DNA of 55,904 nt from contig DYLT01000001.1 of assembly GCA_020721945.1 (NCBI GenBank), positions 1 to 55,904 on the forward strand, read 5' to 3'. The position numbers and the translations under genes are program-made. Shown here one piece after another: positions 1 to 8,420 of this stretch. The notes under the pieces are model-generated. The model had not been told where the DNA came from. It ran no database searches and saw nothing but the letters and a program-made list of their open reading frames with translations. The stretch comes from Blastopirellula marina. GTDB taxonomy: Bacteria > Planctomycetota > Planctomycetia > Pirellulales > Thermoguttaceae. Within the stretch, counting starts at the first letter, position 1, and each line of letters opens with the position of its first letter.

Positions 1-33
1 ATTTCCGACCTGTGATCCCAGGAGGCCCCTGGC

Positions 34-1146
34 ATGAAAGCTGTCCTGATCGCTCCCCGCAAGTACGTGCAAGGCCGCGGCGTGCTCAAGGAAATCGGCA
101 CGTACCTGGCCCTGTTGGGCAAGCGTCCGCTGCTGCTTTGGGACGCGTGTGTCAAGGGCCTGGTGGGCGACATGGTGCTGGCGAGCGTACGCCAGGCCGG
201 GCTCGATCCCATCGAAGTCGCCTTCCACGGAGAGTCGACCAAGGACGAGGCCAACCGCGTGGCCCAGATCGCCCGCGACCAAGCGGCCGACATCGCGGTG
301 GGCATCGGCGGCGGCAAGACCCTCGATACGGCGAAGGCCGCGGCGGTCTATGCGGGCCTCAAGATGGTCACCGTGCCCACGATCGCCTCGAACGACTCGC
401 CCACCAGCGCCGCCAGCGTCTGGTACGACGCCGAGGGCAACTGCACAGGCTGGGATTGCTGGCCGTTCAACCCCGACATCGTGCTGGTCGATAGCCAGGT
501 GATCGCCAATGCCCCGGTCCGCGCGTTCGTCGCCGGCATGGGCGACGCCCTGGCCACTTGGCTGGAGGCCGAGGCAGCTTACAAGACCCGGGCCGTCAAC
601 CTCGCCGGCGGCGTGCCCACCATGGCCGGCATGGCCCTGGCCCGGCTCTGCTTCGACACGCTCATGGAATACGGCGTCGAGGCGAAGCGGGCGGTCGAAC
701 TGCACGTGGTCACGCCCGCCGTGGAAAAAGTCATCGAAGCGAACGTGTTGCTCTCGGGCCTGGGGTTCGAGAGCGGCGGCCTGGCCACCGCGCACATGGT
801 CGCCAACGCCCTGCCCTCGTTCCCCGAGTGCAAGCGGTTCATGCACGGCGAGAAGGTCGGCTTCGGCATCATCAGCCAACTTTGCCTCGACGACGAAGTG
901 AACACCGACGAAATGTACGAGATCGTCGATTTCGAGATCGCCATCGGCTTGCCCGTGACGTTCGCCGACTTGAACCTGGAAGGCATCGGGCGTGAGCGGC
1001 TCCGCCAGATCGGCGACATCTGCGCCGGCGACAACTCGCTGTGCAAGAACCACCCGTTCAAGGTTACCTCCGATGACGTAGTCGATGCCATGACGGCCGC
1101 CGACGCGCTGGGCCGCCGGCGCAAGGAACTGCGCCAGGGTGGCTGA
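34..1146 (+). CDS. gldA: Glycerol dehydrogenase (NAD-dependent, iron/zinc-type)
   Basis: The 370-residue product has the usual length of the family that oxidises glycerol to dihydroxyacetone with NAD in the cytoplasm. A nucleotide-binding GIGGGKTLD lies near residues 90-98. The three expected metal ligands are present: D171 in GMGDALATW, H254 in ATAHMVANAL and H271 in FMHGEKVGFG. The start is set by AGGAGG at 20-25, eight bases before the ATG. No glycerol or dihydroxyacetone kinase is adjacent, so a role in glycerol use cannot be confirmed from context. Related polyol dehydrogenases share the fold, so substrate specificity is inferred. Confidence 0.85.
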   Translation: MKAVLIAPRKYVQGRGVLKEIGTYLALLGKRPLLLWDACVKGLVGDMVLASVRQAGLDPIEVAFHGESTKDEANRVAQIARDQAADIAVGIGGGKTLDTAKAAAVYAGLKMVTVPTIASNDSPTSAASVWYDAEGNCTGWDCWPFNPDIVLVDSQVIANAPVRAFVAGMGDALATWLEAEAAYKTRAVNLAGGVPTMAGMALARLCFDTLMEYGVEAKRAVELHVVTPAVEKVIEANVLLSGLGFESGGLATAHMVANALPSFPECKRFMHGEKVGFGIISQLCLDDEVNTDEMYEIVDFEIAIGLPVTFADLNLEGIGRERLRQIGDICAGDNSLCKNHPFKVTSDDVVDAMTAADALGRRRKELRQGG

Positions 1147-1209
1147 ACGGTCCACGCCCGGTTCGCGCTGCGAACGAGCCCCTTTTCGATCGGTGGCGGC
1201 CACGGTATC

Positions 1210-1812
1210 TTGGCGGCCATGAACCCAATGCCCCCCGTACCGCGCAGTCCGGAGCTGATGTCCGTCGGCCAGACGGCCTTGGTCGTCGTCGACGTCCAGG
1301 AGAAGCTCCTCCCGCACATCGCCAACCGGCGCCGAGTCGCGTGGAACGTCCGGCGACTGATCGACGGGGCCCAGATCCTCGGCCTGCCGGTCGTGGCCAC
1401 CGAGCAGTACCCGCGCGGACTCGGTCCCACCGTGCCGGAACTCGCCGAGCGGCTCGGCAGCATCCCCTCGAAGCTCACGTTCAGTGGTTGCGGCTGCCCT
1501 GGGCTGTTCGACGACCTTCAGGCCCGCGGCATCCACAAACTGCTCGTCTGCGGCATCGAGGCCCACGTGTGCGTCCAGCAGACGGTGCTGGATCTCTTGG
1601 GCGCCGGTTGGCGGGTGTACGTCGCTGCCGATGCCGTCGGCTCGCGATACGACTTCGATTACCAGATGGCCTTGCGGCGCATGGACTCGGCCGGCGCGAC
1701 GCTCACCACGACCGAGGCCGCCCTGTTCGAATGGTGCGAGGTCGCCGGCACGCCGGTGTTCAAAGAGATCAGCCGGCTGGTCCGCGAGGAACCACCTGGC
1801 GAGAACGGATGA
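1210..1812 (+). CDS. Isochorismatase-family cysteine hydrolase
   Basis: This 200-residue protein has the Rossmann-like isochorismatase hydrolase fold. The catalytic triad is recognisable as D28 in VVVDVQEK, K88 in PSKLTFSG and C121 in GIEAHVCVQQT. The IEAHVC form of the nucleophile motif is typical of the YcaC/ISOC-like subgroup rather than true enterobactin isochorismatases, so the substrate is unknown. It follows the glycerol dehydrogenase on the same strand after 63 nt and may be cotranscribed. Two in-frame ATGs at 1210 and 1219 both fit and no strong ribosome binding site decides between them. Confidence 0.8.
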   Translation: MAAMNPMPPVPRSPELMSVGQTALVVVDVQEKLLPHIANRRRVAWNVRRLIDGAQILGLPVVATEQYPRGLGPTVPELAERLGSIPSKLTFSGCGCPGLFDDLQARGIHKLLVCGIEAHVCVQQTVLDLLGAGWRVYVAADAVGSRYDFDYQMALRRMDSAGATLTTTEAALFEWCEVAGTPVFKEISRLVREEPPGENG

Positions 1813-1913
1813 AGGATGAAGGATCGGGCCGAGCGAGGACCCGTCTTTTGGAACAATTCACGGTTCCCGTCGCCTTATGTTTCTCGCGTCCGGCACGCTC
1901 GACTCGCGTGCGC

Positions 1914-1942
1914 TTGTCAGGCCCGGCGCGGCGGCTTAGAAT
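1914..1942 (+). promoter_or_regulatory. Sigma-70-type promoter before the SMP-30-like gene
   Basis: TTGTCA (1914-1919) and TAGAAT (1937-1942) are separated by exactly 17 nt in the otherwise gene-free stretch 1813-2133. It would give a leader of about 185 nt before the ATG at 2134. I see no other gene, repeat or convincing hairpin in this gap; minus-strand open frames across it have no recognisable product. Confidence 0.45.
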
Positions 1943-2133
1943 CACCGTAACCGTTTGCGGGGACGATCCCCTTCGGGCGCGAAGCGGTCGCCGTGGCACG
2001 AGTGTTCGCCGTGGCCAGGCCAATACGTCGCAAGGGCCCATGCGAGGGCGACGTGGATCGCCGTTTTCGAATCCGGAGGGGCCTTCGGCGCAAAACTCAG
2101 CGAGCAACGCAACGTTGCAGAGGAGAACGAGGT

Positions 2134-3279
2134 ATGTCGCATCGAAGAATTCGGTGGATCGGGTGCTGGTGTTCGGTTGCCCTCGTGGCGTCGCTGGTCG
2201 TCTTGTGCGCAAGCCCTGCCGACGCCGAGCGGCGGCCGAAGCGGCCCAAAGACCGCGCCGCGGGTGTCGCCGATCCCTCGAAACCGAAGAAGCAGGCCCA
2301 ACTGCTCGTCGAGCTGCCCGAGTCGTGCAACACGCCCGACGGCATGGCGGTGTTACCCTCGGGCGACATCATCCTCTCGGTGCCGAACTTCAACGACAAG
2401 AAGGCGCCGCCCTTGCTCATGAAGATCACCCGGGACAACAAGCTGGAGGAGTTCTGCCGGCTGCCGAAGAACCCCGACACGGGGCGGATGGGGCCGATGG
2501 GTATGGTCGCCGGCCCCTCGGGCGACCTCTATCTGGCCGACAACCAGATCTTTCACGACCCCGACGGCAAGCCCATGCTCTACGGCAAGTCGCGCCTGGT
2601 GCGAATCGTCGTGAAGGACGGCAAGCCGGTCGAGGTCGTGCCCGTGGTCACGGGCTTTAACGTCTCGAACGCGGTGGTCATCCGCGACGGATACGTGTAC
2701 GTCAGCGAGACGATCTTGGCGCCCAAGACCGGCGACGAGCCTCTGGCAAGTGGCGTGTTCCGCTTCAAGCTTGGTGAGGAGGGAATCGCGCTCAAACAGC
2801 CCCTGAAGGACGACCCCCACCTGATCGCCACCCTGCTCACCTACAACAAGGACGTGCCGTTCGGGGCCGACGGGATGACGTTCGACGCGCAGGGGAATCT
2901 CTATGTGGGCAACTTCGCCGACGGCACCATGCACAAGATCGAATTCGGCGCCGACGGCAAGGTCGTGTCGAACCGCATCTTCGCCAAGGCCGACTTCATG
3001 AAGTCGTGCGACGGCATCTGGTACGACGCGCGCACGCAGAAGATCTACGTGGCCGACTCGCTGGCCAATGCGGTGCAGATGATATCGCTCGATGGCAAGG
3101 TCGAGACGCTCGCCCGCGACCCCAACAACGACGGCTCGAACGGGCGGCTCGACCAGCCGTGCGAGGTGCTCGTGCGGGGCAACGAGGTGATCGTTTCGAA
3201 CATGGACTTCCCGGTCCCCGGCGGCGTGAACAAGACGTTCGACAAGCCGTGGACGATGTCGGTGATCAAGCTCGATTGA
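2134..3279 (+). CDS. Exported SMP-30/gluconolactonase-like beta-propeller protein
   Basis: The 381-residue protein begins with a signal peptide: basic MSHRRIR, a hydrophobic core through VALVASLVVL, and a likely cleavage at ASPADA. The rest has repeated propeller strands with NHL/SMP-30 wording, such as PDGMAVLPSGDIILS near the N-terminus, YLADNQ, LYVGNF and IYVADSLANAV. These suggest a calcium-dependent lactonase or sugar-binding propeller acting outside the cytoplasm. An open frame continues upstream to 1993, but AGGAGA at 2121-2126 supports the ATG at 2134 and places the signal peptide correctly. A 14-nt gap to the next gene suggests the two are cotranscribed. The substrate is unknown. Confidence 0.75.
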   Translation: MSHRRIRWIGCWCSVALVASLVVLCASPADAERRPKRPKDRAAGVADPSKPKKQAQLLVELPESCNTPDGMAVLPSGDIILSVPNFNDKKAPPLLMKITRDNKLEEFCRLPKNPDTGRMGPMGMVAGPSGDLYLADNQIFHDPDGKPMLYGKSRLVRIVVKDGKPVEVVPVVTGFNVSNAVVIRDGYVYVSETILAPKTGDEPLASGVFRFKLGEEGIALKQPLKDDPHLIATLLTYNKDVPFGADGMTFDAQGNLYVGNFADGTMHKIEFGADGKVVSNRIFAKADFMKSCDGIWYDARTQKIYVADSLANAVQMISLDGKVETLARDPNNDGSNGRLDQPCEVLVRGNEVIVSNMDFPVPGGVNKTFDKPWTMSVIKLD

Positions 3280-3293
3280 CCCAGGAGACTCCC

Positions 3294-4004
3294 ATGAACG
3301 ACCGACGGAACCGCCGCGCCGTGTGTGGGGCCCTCGTGGGCCTGGGCGGAGGCTTGCTGCTCGGCGGCCGCGCACGGGGCGCCGAGAAGCCCGAAGGCAA
3401 GGGCAAGCCCGCCAAGAAGCCCAAGACGCCGTTGGTCTTCCAGAATGCCGATTTCTACACGGCCGACGGCAAGTTCAACGAAGAGGCCGCCAAGAAGGCG
3501 TACCTCGCCTTGTGCCGGTACTTCGGCTACCCCCTGAACGACAACGTGCGCAAGAACCTCTATGTCACCGACTTCGCCCTGGGCCGTTTCACCGAGGTCG
3601 GGCTGGCCTGCGTCGTGTGGATGAACGAGAAGCCGTGGAACTACGCCAGCCTCGAGGTGTTCCTGCTGCCCGGGCAGGTCATCCCCGAGCATTGGCACGT
3701 GGCGATCGAGTCGGAGGGGGTCGCCCCGAAGATGGAGTCGTGGACAGTCCGATACGGCTCGACCTTTGCCTACGGCGAAGGCGAACCGACCCCGACGCTC
3801 AGCGCGAAGATCCACGAAAAGGAAAAACCGTTCCTGACGGTGATGCACGAGACCGCGCTGCGGCCGGGCGATGTAACCGGGGTCGGCAAGCCGATGGAAA
3901 AGCACTGGCAACAGGCCGGGCCCGAGGGCTGCATCCTCACCGAGACCTCGACCTATCACACGGCCGCAGCGGTGCGGTTCACCAATCCGGCCATCAAGTT
4001 CTGA
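3294..4004 (+). CDS. Exported cupin, D-lyxose-isomerase-like
   Basis: This 236-residue protein starts with RRNRRAV followed by a Gly/Leu-rich hydrophobic stretch and a likely cut near GRARGA, so it looks exported, perhaps by Tat. The body resembles cupin sugar isomerases of the D-lyxose/D-mannose type. H133 and H135 (EHWHV) and E148 (KMESW) fit a metal site; H204 (KHWQ) or H222 could supply the last ligand. The start ATG follows CCAGGAGACTCCC. It sits 14 nt behind the SMP-30-like gene, so a sugar lactone or isomer step shared by the pair is plausible. Activity is inferred from fold only; a non-catalytic cupin is the alternative. Confidence 0.6.
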   Translation: MNDRRNRRAVCGALVGLGGGLLLGGRARGAEKPEGKGKPAKKPKTPLVFQNADFYTADGKFNEEAAKKAYLALCRYFGYPLNDNVRKNLYVTDFALGRFTEVGLACVVWMNEKPWNYASLEVFLLPGQVIPEHWHVAIESEGVAPKMESWTVRYGSTFAYGEGEPTPTLSAKIHEKEKPFLTVMHETALRPGDVTGVGKPMEKHWQQAGPEGCILTETSTYHTAAAVRFTNPAIKF

Positions 4005-4045
4005 GAAACGGAGAAACCCCGGCCGGCTGCCCGCGGACCCGGCTT

Positions 4046-5161
4046 TCAGCACCGGATCGGGTACTTCCCGTACTTCTCGATCGCCGCGAGCATCGCCTGG
4101 AAGTTCGCGTAGGGGACGTACTCGGTCACCGAGTTCGACGAGCCGCAGCAGTAGCCGCCGCCAGGGCCCACGGCGCGGATGCGCTGGCGGACCTCTTCAT
4201 CGACTTCCTCGGGCGTGCCCAGGGTGAGGGTGCGGTCCAGATTGATGTTGCCGCACAGGCACAGCCGGCCGCCGTAGCGTCGCTTCAGCTCGACGATGTC
4301 CATGCTCGCCGGCTCGCACGGATGGATCGCGTGGTAGCCACACTCGATCAGGTCGTCGATCACCGGCAGGTAGCGCCCGTCGGAATGGAACAGGTACGGC
4401 AGGCCCTTGGCGCGCACGCGATCGCCGATCCGCCGGTGCCACGGGAAGACGTGCCGGCGGAGGAAGTCGGGTCGCACTATCAGCGAATGGGTGTAGGCCA
4501 GGTCGTCGGGCATGCAGACCGCGCCGACGCAGTCGAACTCGAGCAGGTTCTCGATCACGCGGAGGTGGATCTGACCGATGCGCTCGATCACCCGCTCGGC
4601 CAGACCGCCCCCTTCGGCCAGGTCGAGGCAGAACCGCTCGAATCCCACGAGCATCCAGGCGGCGGCGAAGACGTAGCCCACGACCGGAATCACCTTGGCC
4701 TCGGCGGGGAGGAGCCGGCCCAAACGCGCGATGTCGTCGTAGGGGTAGCCGTCGGGATCGGGCCACTCGAAGCGGTCGAAGGCGGCCTCGTCGCCGATCA
4801 GGCCCGCGTTTTCCTCGGCCCACAGACGCTCGCTCGTTTCGTCCTGGTTCGCGCTATAGTGGGCCGCGGCCCGCCGCATGGGCGCGGCGTGGCCGGCCGA
4901 CGCGGCCCGCTCGACGAGCGTCAACCGTATGCCGAACAGCACGGGGACGAAATCGTACCCGCACCCGAGAAAGAACTCGGCCTCGTCCTCGACCGTCTTC
5001 GGCTCGCGCCCGAGGAACTTCGCCTTGATGGCCTTGTCGGCGGCGTATTCCAGTGCGGGCACGCGCGCGGGCTCGCCCTGCGAAAGGAATGCTTTGCGGA
5101 GATTGGCGAAGTCGGGCATGGCTGGCACGAGCACGTCGAACGCCAAGGGGATGGTGGTCAC
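4046..5161 (-). CDS. Uroporphyrinogen decarboxylase (URO-D) family protein
   Basis: The 371-residue product belongs to the URO-D/MtaA/CmuA superfamily of TIM barrels. Visible signatures are CMPDDLAYTHS, the HSDGRYLPVIDDLIECG strand and the C-terminal NLDRTLTLGTPEEVDEEV helix. The divergent N-terminus and isolated context argue against haem synthesis (HemE). Planctomycetes carry many such paralogues, some likely acting in one-carbon or methyl transfer. The longest frame uses GTG at 5161. An ATG at 5119 (MPDFANLRKAF) is a credible alternative; neither has a clear ribosome binding site. It is convergent with the cupin gene. Confidence 0.75.
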   Translation of the reverse strand: MTTIPLAFDVLVPAMPDFANLRKAFLSQGEPARVPALEYAADKAIKAKFLGREPKTVEDEAEFFLGCGYDFVPVLFGIRLTLVERAASAGHAAPMRRAAAHYSANQDETSERLWAEENAGLIGDEAAFDRFEWPDPDGYPYDDIARLGRLLPAEAKVIPVVGYVFAAAWMLVGFERFCLDLAEGGGLAERVIERIGQIHLRVIENLLEFDCVGAVCMPDDLAYTHSLIVRPDFLRRHVFPWHRRIGDRVRAKGLPYLFHSDGRYLPVIDDLIECGYHAIHPCEPASMDIVELKRRYGGRLCLCGNINLDRTLTLGTPEEVDEEVRQRIRAVGPGGGYCCGSSNSVTEYVPYANFQAMLAAIEKYGKYPIRC

Positions 5162-5372
5162 GAGAGGCTCGAAGGTCGAGGTTCATCCGCCATGGGCCTT
5201 TCGACATCCGACCTTCGTCGCGATGGGCTCATCAGGCCGATCCTAACGGAGACGGCCAAGCGCCGCCACGGGGCTTGATCGCCCGGGTGGTCTTTCTTAT
5301 GTTGGCGTCATTCGGCGCGTCGCGCGCGGCGCTGCAAACCACCATCCCGCACGACGACGGAGGACCACGAGG

Positions 5373-6218
5373 ATGATTCACCTGGGCATGCACACCGACA
5401 ACTTGCGCCCCTTGAGCGGCAACTTCCAAATGGCCGTCGACACGGCACTGAAGTACGGGCTTTCGCACATCGAGTTCGGCGTGATCCACGGGCAGTACTT
5501 CGTTCATGGGCTGGGGTACGACCCGGCGGTCTCGCTCCAATCGAACCCGCGCCGCCTGCGCAAGTACCTCGATTCGAAGGGCTTGCGCGTCTCGCAGATC
5601 GACGGCGCCTTCCCGCTGATGGGCCCCGACGGCTCGACCTTCGGCGTGCAGTACGTCCAGCAGGCCATCCGCTTTGCGGCCGAGATCGGCTGTCCGATCG
5701 TCGATACCACCGACGGCGCGCGGAAGTACGAGGGCTACACCGACGACGAGATCTTCCGCATCGCGGTGGAGAACTACAAGCAGTGCCTGGCCTGGGCCGA
5801 CGACTACGGCGTGACGATCAACATCGAAACCCACGGCCCGTACACGACCAACGCCGAGTTCCTCATGCGCCTGTTCCGCCACTTCGAGTCGGAGCGGCTG
5901 CGGTTCAACTTCGACACGGGCAACACGTACATCTCGGGCAACGACCCGGTCGACTACCTCAAGCAGTTCCGCAAGTACGTAGCGCACTGCCACATCAAGG
6001 ATGTCAGCCCCGGCCTTGCCGCGGCGATGCGCGGCGAGGAGACGGGCATCGGGTGCAGCGAAGTGCCTGTCGGCGGCGGAGTGAATGCCGAGAACATCAC
6101 GAAGTGCCTCGCGTTCCTCAAGGAGACCCGTTGGGATGGCGTTGTGTCGATCGAGTGCTACGGCGCCGACGAGAACATCCGCAAGAGCATCGAGTTCCTG
6201 CGCCCGCTGGTCGCGTAG
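5373..6218 (+). CDS. Sugar phosphate isomerase/epimerase (xylose-isomerase-like TIM barrel)
   Basis: The 281-residue protein has the AP-endonuclease-2/xylose isomerase barrel fold. Candidate metal ligands sit in the usual strand ends: E in NIETHG, D in FNFDTGN, H in CHIKDV and E in VSIECYG. This pattern fits ketose epimerases, IolE/IolI-like enzymes and related isomerases that act on free or oxidised sugars. No signal peptide is seen, so it should be cytoplasmic. GGAGGACCACGAGG precedes the ATG. It is divergent from the URO-D gene. The exact sugar cannot be read from sequence. Confidence 0.75.
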   Translation: MIHLGMHTDNLRPLSGNFQMAVDTALKYGLSHIEFGVIHGQYFVHGLGYDPAVSLQSNPRRLRKYLDSKGLRVSQIDGAFPLMGPDGSTFGVQYVQQAIRFAAEIGCPIVDTTDGARKYEGYTDDEIFRIAVENYKQCLAWADDYGVTINIETHGPYTTNAEFLMRLFRHFESERLRFNFDTGNTYISGNDPVDYLKQFRKYVAHCHIKDVSPGLAAAMRGEETGIGCSEVPVGGGVNAENITKCLAFLKETRWDGVVSIECYGADENIRKSIEFLRPLVA

Positions 6219-6268
6219 AATCCCGGCCGTGCAACGCGCGGGGCGCGACGCGGGCGGTCTGAACCCCC

Positions 6269-6296
6269 TTGCAAAAATTTCAAGACGAGATACGAT
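6269..6296 (+). promoter_or_regulatory. Candidate promoter for the basic peptide gene
   Basis: TTGCAA (6269-6274) and TACGAT (6291-6296) are separated by 16 nt. They lie in a locally A/T-rich patch directly after the preceding gene and about 170 nt before the Lys-rich peptide. An A-tract sits just after the -35 box. Confidence 0.35.
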
Positions 6297-6467
6297 AGGG
6301 CGACATTGAAGGAGTAGGTCGAGCCGGACGCCCCGCGCAACGGTCTCGCGATGGCCGGCGGGTGCCGGCCGGCTCGAGGTCTCGTTTCCGTGGCGATCGT
6401 CCTGCAAACGTCCGGAGGCATCCGGCACGCCTGGAGATCGCCGAACCATTGGTTAGGAGGACGTGTG

Positions 6468-6563
6468 GTGGCCAAGAAGAAAGCGGCGAAGAAGAAGGTT
6501 GCCAAGAAGGCCGCGAAGAAGAAGACCGCCAAGCGCAGCGCCAAGAAGAAAGCGAAGGCCTGA
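6468..6563 (+). CDS. 31-residue Lys/Ala-rich basic peptide, histone H1-tail-like
   Basis: Starting at GTG 6468 this encodes 31 residues built almost only of Lys and Ala in KKAAKKK-type repeats, with single Thr, Ser, Arg and two Val. Such composition matches the C-terminal tails of bacterial histone H1-like (Hc1/AlgP-type) DNA-compacting proteins. TAGGAGG at 6454-6460 sits seven bases before this GTG, which favours the short form over an in-frame ATG at 6351 whose extra 39 residues look non-coding. It has its own candidate promoter and a strong terminator. A nucleoid-binding role is inferred from charge only. Confidence 0.6.
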   Translation: MAKKKAAKKKVAKKAAKKKTAKRSAKKKAKA

Positions 6564-6626
6564 CGCGGCGGGCGGCAGACCGAGCGGATCCCTTCCGCAC
6601 ACTTCGCAACAACGACGAGAAAGGAG

Positions 6627-6653
6627 CGCCCAGGCCGTCGCCTGGGCGTTTCT
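6627..6653 (+). terminator. Intrinsic terminator of the basic peptide gene
   Basis: CGCCCAGG (6627-6634) pairs perfectly with CCTGGGCG (6641-6648) across a 6-nt loop and is followed by TTTCT. It lies 64 nt after the stop codon, making the peptide a single-gene transcript. Confidence 0.7.
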
Positions 6654-6667
6654 ATCGGCGCGTACTC

Positions 6668-6689
6668 GCCCGACGCGCCAGCAAGGGGC
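6668..6689 (+). repeat. Degenerate copy of the dispersed intergenic repeat
   Basis: GCCCGACGCGCCAGCAAGG resembles the repeat copies at 35554, 35621 and 37647, sharing the CCCGA.GCGCCAGC.AGG core with several mismatches. It lies just after the terminator of the basic peptide gene. The match is weaker than the other three and could be chance in GC-rich DNA. Confidence 0.3.
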
Positions 6690-6801
6690 GCGCAACCAAC
6701 GGCCCTCGCGGACGCGTCGGGTCCGTGGGCGGCGACGTGTGCCTGGGGCATGTTGGCATCAACGATCGCCCCAGGCCGACTTTCCCTGCGGAGACTGCCC
6801 G

Positions 6802-7860
6802 ATGGTCGCCTCGTCGGACTGGCTGCTGTATGGCGCAAACGGATACACGGGCCGGCGGATCGCGGCCGAAGCGGTCCGGCGCGGGGCGCGGCCGGTACTG
6901 GCGGGCCGAAACGCGGCGAGCATCGAATCGCTGGCCCGCGAGTTGGACTGCCCGGCCCGCGTCTTCCCCCTGGACGATCCATCGCGCCTCGTCGCGCACC
7001 TGGCGGGCGTGCGCGCGGTGCTTCACTGCGCTGGTCCCTTTTCGGCCACGGCCGCGGCGATGAGGGAGGCATGCCTTGGCTCCGGCGTGCACTACCTCGA
7101 CCTGACCGGCGAGATCGACGTGATCGAGGCGGCTGCCGCGCAGCACCAGCGCGCCGTGGTCGCCGGCGTGTGCCTGCTGCCTGCCGTCGGGTTCGATGTC
7201 GTTCCCAGCGATTGTCTGGCCGCGATGCTGGCTCAACGCCTGCCGGGCGCTTGCCGCTTGGAATTGGCGTTTGAGTTTACCGGTTCGATGAGCCCGGGCA
7301 CGGCCAAGACGACCATCGAGGCGATTCCCCGAGGCGGCCGCGTGCGGATCGGCGGCCGCATCGAGCGCGTCCCGACGGCGTGGAAGGCCCTCGAGGTTCC
7401 CTTTCCCAGCGGACCGCGATGGGCCATGACCGTGCCCTGGGGCGACGTGGCGACGGCGTGGCACACGACGGGCATTCCGGACATCGAGGTCTACGTTGCG
7501 GTGCCGCGGGGGCAGATCCGTTGGATCCGCCGTGCCCGACCGCTGCTCGGGGCCTTCGGATGGTGGCCCGTGCGGCGCCTGGCGCCATGGTGGGTCCGCC
7601 GCTTCGTCTCCGGCCCGTCGCCGCAGGCCCTGGATCAAAGCACGGCGGCCTTTTGGGGCCGTGTCACCGATGGCGCGGGCCGGCACGTCGAAGCGGTCCT
7701 CCAGACACCGGGTGGCTACCCGCTGACCGTCTGGGCGGCGCTGGGGTCGCTGGAACGGGTGTTGGCCGGCGGCATCGCGCCGGGCTTTGCCACCCCCGCC
7801 AAGGCGCTCGGCCCCGAGTTCATCCTCGAGCATCCCCGGGCCGAACTCCGCTGGCTCTAG
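6802..7860 (+). CDS. Saccharopine dehydrogenase-like NAD(P)-binding oxidoreductase
   Basis: The 352-residue product opens with a Rossmann dinucleotide motif, LLYGANGYTGRR, at residues 8-19, followed by AGRN and a Cys/His-rich HCAGPF turn. This is the form seen in saccharopine-dehydrogenase-like enzymes and trans-acting enoyl reductases. The latter act in lipid or polyketide reduction in other bacteria. The open frame extends upstream to 6463 through the basic peptide gene in another frame, but the motif must lie at the N-terminus, so ATG 6802 is chosen. It stands alone between a terminator and a convergent lipoprotein, so the substrate is unknown. Confidence 0.75.
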   Translation: MVASSDWLLYGANGYTGRRIAAEAVRRGARPVLAGRNAASIESLARELDCPARVFPLDDPSRLVAHLAGVRAVLHCAGPFSATAAAMREACLGSGVHYLDLTGEIDVIEAAAAQHQRAVVAGVCLLPAVGFDVVPSDCLAAMLAQRLPGACRLELAFEFTGSMSPGTAKTTIEAIPRGGRVRIGGRIERVPTAWKALEVPFPSGPRWAMTVPWGDVATAWHTTGIPDIEVYVAVPRGQIRWIRRARPLLGAFGWWPVRRLAPWWVRRFVSGPSPQALDQSTAAFWGRVTDGAGRHVEAVLQTPGGYPLTVWAALGSLERVLAGGIAPGFATPAKALGPEFILEHPRAELRWL

Positions 7861-7926
7861 CCGCTGGCGAACCGCCAAACCGAGCGCCGGCCCAGGGCGC
7901 ACATGGCCGCGTCCCGAGGTTCCAGC

Positions 7927-8343
7927 CTACTTGGCCAGCTCGATCGGCACGTTGTTCTTCCCCTCCTTGACCTCGATCTTCAGAGGGCTCGTGGCCTCGT
8001 TCCAGCAAGCCTGGGGGACCTTCGGGTCGATGCCGGGCGAGGGAGAGGGATGATCGGGGTCGGCGACGGTCTTCGGGGCGAGGAAGACGACGTAGGTGCC
8101 CACCTTCATGGGTGTCTCGACCTTGAAGCTCCCATCGCCCGCGATTTCGGCGGCGCTGGCCGCGCCGGTCCCCTTGCTGAGGAAGTTCAGCCGCGCGTTG
8201 GAGAACGGCTGCCCGTTCAACGTCACGTTGCCTTCGACCGTGCCCGTCGGGTTGGGTTTGGCGCAGCCGCTCCACGCCAACAGTACGCAACCCAAGACGA
8301 TCGCTCTTGCAGCACATTCCCGATAGAAGAAACGGTATGTCAT
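7927..8343 (-). CDS. Small lipoprotein with carboxypeptidase-regulatory-like fold
   Basis: This 138-residue protein has a lipoprotein signal peptide ending in the lipobox LAWSGC, followed by a short Pro/Thr spacer. The mature part reads as one beta-sandwich repeat, VEGNVTLNGQPFSNARL, of the carboxypeptidase regulatory/transthyretin-like type. In planctomycetes such lipoproteins commonly lie just downstream of DUF1559 genes, as here with a 77-nt gap on the same strand. An in-frame ATG at 8400 would add 19 basic residues before the signal peptide and is rejected. The role is unknown, presumably at the cell envelope. Confidence 0.7.
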   Translation of the reverse strand: MTYRFFYRECAARAIVLGCVLLAWSGCAKPNPTGTVEGNVTLNGQPFSNARLNFLSKGTGAASAAEIAGDGSFKVETPMKVGTYVVFLAPKTVADPDHPSPSPGIDPKVPQACWNEATSPLKIEVKEGKNNVPIELAK

Positions 8344-8420
8344 GGCATGGTCTCCGAAGTGTGCGCCGTGGGCGCGGGCCCGGCGGCGTGATGGAACCAA
8401 CGAGCGCCGCGACGATTCCC

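Noticed and set aside
1769-2301. Minus-strand open frames across the gap before the SMP-30-like gene
   Set aside because: They overlap flanking genes, have no ribosome binding site and no domain; a sigma-70-type promoter on the plus strand explains the gap better.
4046-5161. Call as hemE
   Set aside because: The sequence fits the broad URO-D/MtaA-type family rather than haem-pathway HemE, and no haem genes are nearby.
6351-6467. Upstream in-frame extension of the Lys-rich peptide
   Set aside because: The strong ribosome binding site at 6454-6460 points to GTG 6468, and the extra residues have no Lys/Ala character.
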